From: GCA-1730015 sp964550655
GTDB lineage: Bacteria; Pseudomonadota; Gammaproteobacteria; Granulosicoccales; Granulosicoccaceae
NCBI GenBank assembly: GCA_964550655.1
Contig: CAZKAQ010000093.1
Coordinates: 1-14,845, forward strand
Reading direction: 5' to 3'
DNA: 14,845 nt
Under the pieces are notes generated by a model, which worked only from the letters and a program-made list of their open reading frames with translations, did not search any database and was not told the origin of the DNA. Position 1 is the stretch's first letter. Each line of letters begins with the position of its first letter. Below, piece after piece: positions 6,294 through 13,090 of the stretch. A program made the position numbers and the translations under genes.

Positions 6294-8561
6294 ATGCCAG
6301 TTCAGTTTATAAAAAATTATAAGTTACAGAGTCTACTGCTGATCAGTCTTACTCTGACATTTGCAAGTGTGGCGTACATCACTGGCGAGTACATGCGTAC
6401 TGTGCAAACCCGTACTTTGGAAGACAGCTTTCAAGTAAACAGTCAAAAGACATTCAGTATGTTGTTCGCAACATCACTTGATGCGGTACTTAGTGAAGAC
6501 ACACCGGTACTGGAAACCATTGTCGCGCGTTCTATTGAGCTGGATCCCGAGATTCACACGCTCTCGATTGTTAATGAATACAATCAAAATCTGGCCAATT
6601 GGACGAGTAATCACGATATTCCGGACTCTTTGAAAACCTCTTTTGAACAGGATGTGATCTTCGAAGGAGAGTCTTTCGGGACAATCTCTATTGTTTGGGA
6701 CGCAAGCGTCCAACGACAGACAGTACGTGATCACGTACAGAAAATATGGCTTTACACAATTGCGGCTTTTACACTTATTGCGATTATCGTGATGCTGGTA
6801 GTGATGCGTCTGGTGATTGCTCCGATTCGGGCAATTCATAACAAGTTGGTTGAAATCCAGACAGATCAACATGGTGAGCCAATCAAAGTACAGGCAGCAA
6901 GAGAGCTGGATGAGCTTGCAGATACGGTTAATGAACTAGGCAGTCTTATTGAACTCAAGCATGCCCGCGAAAAAGAACTGGAAGAGACTTCAAGATCTAA
7001 GTCGGAGTTTCTGGCAAATATGAGTCATGAACTTAGAACACCCATGAATGGTGTGCTGGGTATGCTGAATTTGCTGAGTAAAACAGTACTCGATACCAGT
7101 CAGTCGGATTGCGTAGACACGGCAGTATCGTCCGGGAAAAATCTACTCAACCTTATCAACGATATACTTGATTTTTCTAAAATGGAGGCTGGTCGTCTCG
7201 AATTTGAATCAATCGATTTTAACTTGCTGGCTTTGGTTGAAGATACCTGTAGCGCACTGGCGACTCAGGCACATACGAAAAATCTCGAGCTGGTAACGGA
7301 TCTCGATTTTACGATACCGGTGATGGTCAATGGTGATCCAACGCGCTTGCGTCAGATACTGACGAACCTTATGGGGAACGCTATCAAGTTCACCACGGAA
7401 GGGCAAATTATCATGCGTACGAAGTACATTGATCCTGAGGCTGGAGTGGTTTCCTTCGAATTGCAGGATAGCGGTGTCGGAATTGAAGAGAGTGCAATAG
7501 ACGCGATCTTTGAGTCTTTTGCGCAGGCAGACGGATCCACCACGCGAAAGTTTGGAGGTACCGGGCTTGGTTTGTCTATCTCAAGGCAACTTGTTGAAGG
7601 GCTGGGTGGTGAGATTGTAGTGACGTCTGAACCCGGTAAGGGCAGTACCTTCAGTTTCAGTATACCGTTTCGTGGTTGCGACAAGGCAGCTGAGCCTAAA
7701 GTGTATAATCGTCTGGTTGGTGCGAACGTTATATTATTGGAAGGCAATACAGTTGCACGTGAGAAGCTGGCAGAGTATCTGGTTGCGTTAGGAGCTACTG
7801 TTGATTCGTTTGAATCTGCTGTTAAAGGACTCGGATTTCTCAGCAAAAGACCTATTAATAACATTGATGCGATTCTTGTATCTTCGAACCTCACTGATAT
7901 GAGTGGTGCCCAGTTTGTTGAAGTTTTGGGAAAGAACAAGAATCTGGATAGCCTGAAAGTTATATCTCTGGTTTACATGAGCAGCCAGTCTCAGGAACTG
8001 CTGGCAAATCACAATATGCGCGTGAGTGCACATCTGACCAAGCCTGTTCGACTTGATTCTCTTCACACCATTGTGGGTGATTTGATACATGGTCAGGATC
8101 CAAGTGCAAAAGTGAGTGAGGAGGCGCTGGTATCAAAGTCCCAGGTACAAGCGGGCGGAAGAGTCCTGGTTGTGGAAGACAATGAGATTAACCAGATGGT
8201 CGCACTTGGTATGCTTGAGAGCCTTGGTTATGATGTAGAGACAGCGGATAATGGTGTCCATGCGCTTGAGGCGCTTGAGCATAATATCTATGACGTTATC
8301 CTGATGGATTGTCAGATGCCTGAGATGGACGGCTATGAAGCGACAAAAAGAATTCGCAAGCACGTTAATCCCAATGTTGTTTCCACTCCGGTAATTGCGC
8401 TTACGGCAAATGCAATGGCCGGTGATTCAGATAAATGTATAGCAGCAGGCATGGACGATTACCTGTCAAAACCTTTTGAACCGGATCTTTTTGAAGAGAA
8501 GATGCTTTATTGGTCATCGAATGGCCGAGCTCAAGGTGTTCAGAGAATGAAAGCGGCCTGA
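6294..8561 (+). CDS. Membrane hybrid histidine kinase with HAMP, degenerate REC and REC; no HPt
   Basis: A 755-residue inner-membrane kinase. TM1 is about residues 12-30, a periplasmic domain of about 120 residues follows, TM2 is about 151-172 and a HAMP linker runs to about 225. HisKA has H245 in FLANMSHELRTP. The ATPase domain has N362 (GNAIKF), DSGVGI at 392-397 and GGTGLGL at 421-427. The first receiver-like domain (about 474-600) is degenerate: the acidic pair is reduced to LEG (E483), the phospho-acceptor position in ILVSSNLTDMSG is Ser, while LTKP (K583) remains. The second receiver (about 622-735) is intact with D672 in LMDCQMPEMDG and K726. There is no HPt after it, unlike BarA/GacS-type kinases, so phosphate must pass to an HPt elsewhere; the soluble kinase at 2890-4995 has one. 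The start is well supported by GGAG at 6284-6287. The upstream PhnD-like protein is the likely periplasmic partner. Confidence 0.94.
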   Translation: MPVQFIKNYKLQSLLLISLTLTFASVAYITGEYMRTVQTRTLEDSFQVNSQKTFSMLFATSLDAVLSEDTPVLETIVARSIELDPEIHTLSIVNEYNQNLANWTSNHDIPDSLKTSFEQDVIFEGESFGTISIVWDASVQRQTVRDHVQKIWLYTIAAFTLIAIIVMLVVMRLVIAPIRAIHNKLVEIQTDQHGEPIKVQAARELDELADTVNELGSLIELKHAREKELEETSRSKSEFLANMSHELRTPMNGVLGMLNLLSKTVLDTSQSDCVDTAVSSGKNLLNLINDILDFSKMEAGRLEFESIDFNLLALVEDTCSALATQAHTKNLELVTDLDFTIPVMVNGDPTRLRQILTNLMGNAIKFTTEGQIIMRTKYIDPEAGVVSFELQDSGVGIEESAIDAIFESFAQADGSTTRKFGGTGLGLSISRQLVEGLGGEIVVTSEPGKGSTFSFSIPFRGCDKAAEPKVYNRLVGANVILLEGNTVAREKLAEYLVALGATVDSFESAVKGLGFLSKRPINNIDAILVSSNLTDMSGAQFVEVLGKNKNLDSLKVISLVYMSSQSQELLANHNMRVSAHLTKPVRLDSLHTIVGDLIHGQDPSAKVSEEALVSKSQVQAGGRVLVVEDNEINQMVALGMLESLGYDVETADNGVHALEALEHNIYDVILMDCQMPEMDGYEATKRIRKHVNPNVVSTPVIALTANAMAGDSDKCIAAGMDDYLSKPFEPDLFEEKMLYWSSNGRAQGVQRMKAA

Positions 8562-8621
8562 TCGAATCGCAGATTGGTAAAATCGAAGCGTTCAACCTTA
8601 CTTAATGATTGCGAGAGAATA

Positions 8622-9146
8622 ATGAATATAAATATAGACTCTGGTCGCGTAGAACGGCTCTCTGGTATGCGTACAGGTGGAGTGTTCCTGGTAAGTGGCA
8701 CTGTACATATGATTCGTAATGAGGCTGAACTACCCTATGTCCGGGAAGGTGAGATAGTTGTCGCTGTTAGGATCAGTGCAGAATGGCGTGATCAGCTGCT
8801 GCTTGCAAAAGCCATTATCGAAGACGCGAGTGCGACTGATTCGGTGGCTGAGCAACTGGCCCGACAGTATGATATTCCGTCGGTGATGGGCGTAACAGAT
8901 GCGATGCAGTTGCGTACCGGCGATGTAGTCACAATAGATGGTGATGGCAATATTGAGCGTGTTTTTGAAAAACGTGCACCCGACTCGCCTATGCGAGTAT
9001 CGGTACCCACTGCTGTCGAAGCTCGCAGTAGTCATGGAATTATTACCGCTGAGAACGTTGTGCCGTTTCGTGCTGTCGAAGCTTCGCAGGATGACGATAG
9101 CGAAGAAAATTCTCCGGATGACCGACAACCTGCCAGTGGTGAGTAA
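8622..9146 (+). CDS. Degenerate PEP-utilising-enzyme swivelling-domain protein
   Basis: A 174-residue soluble protein. Residues about 20-115 resemble the mobile (phosphohistidine) domain of PEP synthase, PPDK and enzyme I: an opening GGVFLVSGTVHMI, then GEIVVAVRISAEW, a helix-turn segment TDSVAEQLARQYDIPSVMG (72-90), and RTGDVVTIDGDGNIERV (98-114). In the active family the equivalent motif is TSHAAIVAREYGIPAVMG, with catalytic His three residues in; here that position is V75 and the preceding GG is also lost. The protein should therefore not carry phosphohistidine in the usual way. The C-terminal 50 residues are acidic and probably disordered (DDDSEENSPDD). The ATG at 8622 follows GAGAGA at suitable spacing; an upstream in-frame TTG at 8574 looks less likely. 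It lies 60 bases after the membrane kinase gene in the same direction, suggesting a role in that signalling unit. The fold assignment is by motif only. Confidence 0.75.
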   Translation: MNINIDSGRVERLSGMRTGGVFLVSGTVHMIRNEAELPYVREGEIVVAVRISAEWRDQLLLAKAIIEDASATDSVAEQLARQYDIPSVMGVTDAMQLRTGDVVTIDGDGNIERVFEKRAPDSPMRVSVPTAVEARSSHGIITAENVVPFRAVEASQDDDSEENSPDDRQPASGE

Positions 9147-9375
9147 AGTCCCGGACTAGTTGTCGGATTGCTCTGGTAACCGGTTTGCCGGCGCTGGCTG
9201 GATAGTCAGGTAGTCAGCCGGGCTAAGATCTTCAATCCCGTGTTTCCTGCCGGGAAAATAATACCAGTTTGATTATCGAATCTGCTTGTGATGTAAGTGG
9301 TGTTCCCTGTGAGTTTGTGCCCCGGGAATAATAAAATTATAAAAATATCTAAAAACTAAAAAACGTTTCTTGAAA
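9147..9375. other. Intergenic region with no gene seen
   Basis: This interval of about 230 bp contains several short GC-rich inverted repeats (for example TCCCG...CGGGA near 9236-9256) but none followed by a T-run, so I cannot place a terminator for the upstream signalling operon. The distal part is A/T-rich and holds the promoter candidate at 9315-9343. Confidence 0.5.
9315..9343 (+). promoter_or_regulatory. Candidate sigma-70 promoter for the beta-propeller lipoprotein gene
   Basis: TTGTGC (9315-9320) and TATAAA (9338-9343) are separated by 17 bases in an A/T-rich stretch directly upstream of the gene. The -10 box matches consensus at five of six positions, the -35 box at only three. Spacing and position are right; the region's A/T bias makes a chance match possible. 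Confidence 0.35.
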
Positions 9376-10464
9376 ATGCGTCTACTAAGAATCTGGCCAG
9401 TTGTACTCAATCTGTTTATATTAGGTTGTTCATTACAGCAGCAAGCTGATAGAGCTGAACGGGTGTGGCTTAATGCCAGCCTGCTTGATGCTGCGTTGCA
9501 TGAAGTGAAACTGGATAAGAGCGGTGCTTTGCCTAATGAGGTGGACCTGGAACAGGAAAACTCAAAATGGTTTCTGACAGCTACCGGTGCAAGTACTCAT
9601 TTGCTCGGTAAACTTCAGTCATCTGAGCTGAGAGAGTTAAGTGGTCTGGCACCTGTGCTGGGCGAACGAAACAAGTACTGGGCGATCAACGACAGTGGTA
9701 ACAAGCCTGAACTCTTCGCGATTAACCGTAGCGGAACGCATCTGGCATCAATTGATCTGTCTGTGCGAAACCGGGACTGGGAAGATTTATCGTCATATTC
9801 TTATAACGGTGAAAATTTTATAGCGCTGGCTGAAACCGGCGATAACCTGAAAATACATTCTGTTAGCTCCATCTATATTTTCAGGCAGCCTGACTTTAAT
9901 AACTTACCGTCGCAGCTTAAGCCGGTTCGACGGATTGATTTTTCCTACGAGGACGGATCGAAAAATGTTGAGTCGATGGCGGTATCCGTGGCTGAAGGCA
10001 GGATATACCTGATAGCCAAAGACAGGTCAGAACCAGGTGTATATGCTCTGCCGCTCGCCGTGGTTCATGATGAAAATCGTGACCCTAAAGGTAAACTGAC
10101 CGCAGCGAAAGTAGGGCAGTTAGCCGAGCTGCATGCGCATCAGGATGATGTCTGGTGGGAGCGCCGACTTGCCGGCAGGATTCTATATGAAGCAACTGCC
10201 GCCGATATAAGCGCTGATGATCGAACGGCAGTGGTTGCAAATTACCGACACGTATATCTTTTTAAACGCCATGGTGAAGAAAGCTGGGCCAGCGCATTGG
10301 CACGTAAGCCGCAGATTCTCAGCAGTCACCGGATGCAACAGAGCGAGGCGGTTGCGTTTTCTGCAAATTCAGACGAAGTGATTGTCAGTAGCGAGGGCGT
10401 CAACGCGCCGCTATTGGCAGTCAAGCCATCTTTTAACTCTGCAACTGCGAGCGTATTGCAATAG
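9376..10464 (+). CDS. Predicted beta-propeller lipoprotein of unknown function
   Basis: A 362-residue protein with a lipoprotein signal: basic start MRLLRIW, hydrophobic core and lipobox FILGC with C18 as the lipidation site. Ser at +2 suggests the outer membrane. The body has conserved-looking segments WAINDSGN (102-109), NRDWEDL (132-138), ETGDN (153-157) and NVESMAV (197-203), spaced like the blades of a beta-propeller; the acidic residues in them recall metal sites in phytase-like and SdiA-regulated-type propellers, though I cannot assign a substrate. An in-frame TTG at 9370 adds only two residues; the ATG was preferred. No clear ribosome binding site precedes either. It is preceded by its own candidate promoter and followed by the ferredoxin gene, with which no functional link is evident. 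Confidence 0.8.
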   Translation: MRLLRIWPVVLNLFILGCSLQQQADRAERVWLNASLLDAALHEVKLDKSGALPNEVDLEQENSKWFLTATGASTHLLGKLQSSELRELSGLAPVLGERNKYWAINDSGNKPELFAINRSGTHLASIDLSVRNRDWEDLSSYSYNGENFIALAETGDNLKIHSVSSIYIFRQPDFNNLPSQLKPVRRIDFSYEDGSKNVESMAVSVAEGRIYLIAKDRSEPGVYALPLAVVHDENRDPKGKLTAAKVGQLAELHAHQDDVWWERRLAGRILYEATAADISADDRTAVVANYRHVYLFKRHGEESWASALARKPQILSSHRMQQSEAVAFSANSDEVIVSSEGVNAPLLAVKPSFNSATASVLQ

Positions 10465-10479
10465 CCGTTGTATCTATGC

Positions 10480-10509
10480 CTGACAAGTTTCAAAGTTAAT
10501 CGAAATAAT
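10480..10509 (+). promoter_or_regulatory. Candidate sigma-70 promoter for the ferredoxin-reductase operon
   Basis: CTGACA (10480-10485) and AATAAT (10504-10509) are separated by 18 bases, each matching consensus at five of six positions. They lie just after the lipoprotein gene and about 70 bases before the ferredoxin start, a reasonable place for an operon promoter. Confidence 0.4.
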
Positions 10510-10579
10510 ACCTGAATGATACACATTTGTGTCTGGCTGGCTTATCATTCAAAGCAAAATACTTGTGAGAGAAAACAGC

Positions 10580-10903
10580 ATGCCGAAAGTTACATTTATT
10601 GATGCCGATGGTACCCGACATGAGGTGGAAGGCAAAAATGGTCTCAGCCTGATGGAAATAGCCATATCTAATAATATTGATGGCATAGAGGCTGAGTGCG
10701 GTGGTTCATGTATGTGTTCGACTTGTCATTGTTTTATCGAAGATGAGTTCAAAGCCGGTGTGCCGGCCATACAAAGTGACGAAGACGAAATGCTTGGTTT
10801 CACAGCCGTAGAAAGACAACCTACCAGCCGGCTCAGCTGTCAGATTAAAATGACTGATGAGCTTGACGGTATAGAAGTAAATCTTCCCACTGAGCAGAAT
10901 TAG
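10580..10903 (+). CDS. [2Fe-2S] ferredoxin, adrenodoxin/putidaredoxin type
   Basis: A 107-residue soluble electron carrier. The cluster ligands are C40, C46, C49 and C87, in the pattern C-x5-C-x2-C with the fourth Cys in RLSCQI, as in adrenodoxin and putidaredoxin. The start MPKVTFIDADG and length match the family. Two extra cysteines, C44 and C51, flank the ligands (CGGSCMCSTCHC). A GTG at 10529 would add 17 residues that do not resemble the family, whereas the ATG at 10580 follows GAGAGA at acceptable spacing. The reductase gene begins four bases after its stop, so the two are translated from one message. The pair would shuttle electrons from NAD(P)H to an oxygenase, commonly a cytochrome P450, but no oxygenase is in this window. 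A role in iron-sulphur assembly is less likely because no isc genes adjoin. Confidence 0.93.
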   Translation: MPKVTFIDADGTRHEVEGKNGLSLMEIAISNNIDGIEAECGGSCMCSTCHCFIEDEFKAGVPAIQSDEDEMLGFTAVERQPTSRLSCQIKMTDELDGIEVNLPTEQN

Positions 10904-10906
10904 CTT

Positions 10907-12136
10907 GTGTCTGAGTCAGCCGCTGATCCGATAATAATCATAGGTGGCGGCCAGGCCGCAGTGCAGGTGTGTCTGGCACTACGCAAAGAGAAAGTCTCGA
11001 CGCCGATACTCATGTTAAGTGAAGAGGCGGAGTATCCGTATCACCGACCACCGCTGTCAAAGTCTTTTTTATCTGGTGAAACTGACGACGAAAAGCTCTC
11101 CATGCGACCGGTGAGCTTTTATGAGTCTAAAGATATTCAGGTTCATTTAAATTGCACAGTAACCGGGATCGACCTGGCGACACGAACTGTTACCAGCCAG
11201 TGCGAAAACTTTACCTATCAGACTCTGGTCATCGCGACCGGTGCCAGACCCAGGGCGTTGCCGATACCCGGAGCAGAACTGGATGGTGTACATCTGCTTC
11301 GCGATGTGGAGCATTCACGCCGCATCAAAAAAGAGCTTGCAGTTGCGCAGAATATTGTCGTCATCGGTGCCGGATTTATCGGCCTTGAATTCGCAGCAGT
11401 AGCCAATTCATCAGGCAAACACGTGACCGTTTTTGATACTGCAGATCGCGTGATGGCAAGAGCGGTATCTCCTGATGTATCTGCGTGGTTTGAACAGACG
11501 CACCGGACGAACGGCATTGCGATTCGACTGAACGACTCTGTCAGTGAACTCAAAGGCGACACCAAAGTATCCATGGTAGTCAGTGCGCAAGGGGATGAGC
11601 TTAACTGCGATCTGCTTGTGGCTGGCATCGGTGTTTTACCGAATCATGAGCTTGCTGTTGCAGCAGATATTAAATGTGACAACGGTATTGTGGTCAATGA
11701 GTTTTGTGAAACCTCTGCTACAGGCGTCTATGCAATAGGAGATTGTGCTTTTCATCCGAACCCGTTTTACAGTAACAAGATGATCAGGCTTGAGTCGGTA
11801 CAGAATGCAACGGATCAGGCGCGTGTGGTAGCGGCTGCTATTGCAGGTAATAAAAAATCGTATCAATCGGTTCCCTGGTTCTGGTCTGATCAGGGCGAGC
11901 ACAGCCTACAGATGGCGGGGCTGTCTGATAAGCCCGATCAGTTTGTAATGCGTCGCGGCGAATCACCACAAAATTTTTCCATTTTTCACTTTGCAGGTTC
12001 TGCCCTGCAGAGTGTTGATTCAGTCAATAGTCCGCGTGATCACATGTTAGCGCGCAAACTCCTGGCAGAAAATATCAGCCCGACTGCTGAGCAGGCTGCT
12101 GACACGGATTTCGAACTTAAATCACTCATCTCCTGA
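10907..12136 (+). CDS. NAD(P)H-dependent FAD ferredoxin reductase (putidaredoxin/rhodocoxin reductase type)
   Basis: A 409-residue flavoprotein that passes electrons from NAD(P)H to the adjacent ferredoxin. The FAD-binding Rossmann motif is IIIIGGGQAAVQ (9-20), followed by the family motif YPYHRPPLSKSFL (about 43-55). ATGARPR (110-116) is the second FAD contact. The NAD(P)H-binding motif is VVIGAGFIGLEFA (151-163), and GVYAIGDC (273-280) is the C-terminal FAD motif. The C-terminal VPWFWSDQ (322-329) is typical of putidaredoxin and rhodocoxin reductases and apoptosis-inducing-factor relatives. The length is normal. The start is GTG, four bases after the ferredoxin stop, with a weak GAGCAG upstream; no ATG gives the complete Rossmann motif. 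The oxygenase served by the pair is presumably encoded elsewhere. Confidence 0.95.
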   Translation: MSESAADPIIIIGGGQAAVQVCLALRKEKVSTPILMLSEEAEYPYHRPPLSKSFLSGETDDEKLSMRPVSFYESKDIQVHLNCTVTGIDLATRTVTSQCENFTYQTLVIATGARPRALPIPGAELDGVHLLRDVEHSRRIKKELAVAQNIVVIGAGFIGLEFAAVANSSGKHVTVFDTADRVMARAVSPDVSAWFEQTHRTNGIAIRLNDSVSELKGDTKVSMVVSAQGDELNCDLLVAGIGVLPNHELAVAADIKCDNGIVVNEFCETSATGVYAIGDCAFHPNPFYSNKMIRLESVQNATDQARVVAAAIAGNKKSYQSVPWFWSDQGEHSLQMAGLSDKPDQFVMRRGESPQNFSIFHFAGSALQSVDSVNSPRDHMLARKLLAENISPTAEQAADTDFELKSLIS

Positions 12137-12329
12137 TTCCGGCTTGCGGTATAGTGCTGCATTAAAGGAGATGAATTGCCCGTTCTGCGACAGATACCTT
12201 GTTAAAAGATGAGTCTGTGCACCAATTATTGCAGTTCATTTATTGTTAAATTTTCTCTCCGGCGCAATGGGCTTGTACAATTTACCATTTGATGCCCTAA
12301 TTGAGAGGTCGTTAAATGAGGTGTCGTCT
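12137..12329. other. Intergenic region; no convincing gene
   Basis: This interval of about 190 bp contains a 13-codon frame (12171-12212) reading MNCPFCDRYLVKR directly after AAGGAG, discussed under findings, and several A/T-rich patches with TACAAT at 12276-12281 that lacks a good -35 box. No terminator with a T-run is visible after the reductase gene. Confidence 0.5.
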
Positions 12330-13040
12330 ATGTTGAAATCACAGCAAAGAACCGGGTCCCGGCTTTTGGCTGTGCTATTGGTAACGTCTATGACGTTGAC
12401 TCCAATCTCGCCGGCACTTGCACAAGCAGCCGGACAAGTCGATGAGCCGGGCACGCGGCTGTTAACTGATACCGAGGCGCCGGTGCTTATCCATCGCCAG
12501 CTGGAGGCGGGTATTGCTGGCGAGTTGCAGACTTTTCTGGCTCGGGTTTCTGATGATATCGGCATTGATCAGGTTATTTTGTACTATCGACAGAGTGACT
12601 CCGGACAATTTCAGGCGCTGAACATGCGTCCATTACTTGACTCGATTGGTGAGTATATGATCGCTGTCGAAACATCAGAGAGTGCCTACCCCGGATTTCA
12701 ATACTACATTGAAGCAATTGACATAGAAGGTAATAAAACCAATCGTGGTTTTGATTACGCGCCAATTGTATTACCGCTCACAGCGCCGGTCGTTGTAGAA
12801 CCTGTTGATACGCCTGCTGTTGTGGCGTCAGAGCCGATAGAACCTGAACCTGCGCCACAAAGTGAAGGATTCAGTGTTAGTCCGGTAGCAATAATACTGG
12901 GTGTTGGTGCTTTGATTGCACTGGGTGCTCTGGCTGGTGGAGGTTCAGATGACGAATCGCCGCCTTCTGTACCACCCGGTACCACCACCCCGGACACGGT
13001 TACGCTCACGGTCATCAGCGATCAGCCGAGCGCTGAGTAA
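12330..13040 (+). CDS. Exported Ig-like domain protein with C-terminal membrane segment
   Basis: A 236-residue protein of unknown function. Residues 1-31 form a signal peptide (KSQQR, a hydrophobic core, then ISPALAQA). Residues about 42-150 form a single beta-sandwich-like domain with DTEAPVLIHRQ, DDIGIDQVILYYRQ and YYIEAIDIEGN, the pattern of Ig/Fn3-type domains in cell-surface proteins. A Pro/Glu/Val-rich linker follows, then a hydrophobic segment of about 22 residues (SPVAIILGVGALIALGAL) ending in Gly residues, and a short acidic, Pro/Thr-rich tail. The arrangement suggests inner-membrane anchoring with the Ig-like domain in the periplasm. The ATG at 12330 is preferred because GAGGTG lies seven bases before it and it starts a normal signal peptide; a TTG at 12243 would add 29 residues ahead of that. 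The surface lipoprotein gene follows 50 bases later in the same direction. Confidence 0.8.
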   Translation: MLKSQQRTGSRLLAVLLVTSMTLTPISPALAQAAGQVDEPGTRLLTDTEAPVLIHRQLEAGIAGELQTFLARVSDDIGIDQVILYYRQSDSGQFQALNMRPLLDSIGEYMIAVETSESAYPGFQYYIEAIDIEGNKTNRGFDYAPIVLPLTAPVVVEPVDTPAVVASEPIEPEPAPQSEGFSVSPVAIILGVGALIALGALAGGGSDDESPPSVPPGTTTPDTVTLTVISDQPSAE

Positions 13041-13090
13041 GGGGCAGAACCGCAACAGCGGCTGGGGTACCTCGATTACGAGACTTACCC

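Noticed and set aside
7352..7939. 195-codon minus-strand frame opposite the membrane kinase
   Set aside because: Antisense shadow of the HATPase and pseudo-receiver region; Ser/Pro/Thr-rich composition typical of shadow frames and no recognisable motif.
9150..9222. CCCGGACTA at 9150-9158 and CCGGGCTAA at 9218-9226, resembling MITE ends
   Set aside because: Similarity to the 19-bp terminal repeat stops after about nine bases on the left and five on the right, and no target duplication flanks the pair; probably chance.
9236..9256. TCCCG...CGGGA hairpin after the swivel-domain gene as a terminator
   Set aside because: The stem is five pairs and the bases that follow are A-rich, not a T-run, in the direction of transcription.
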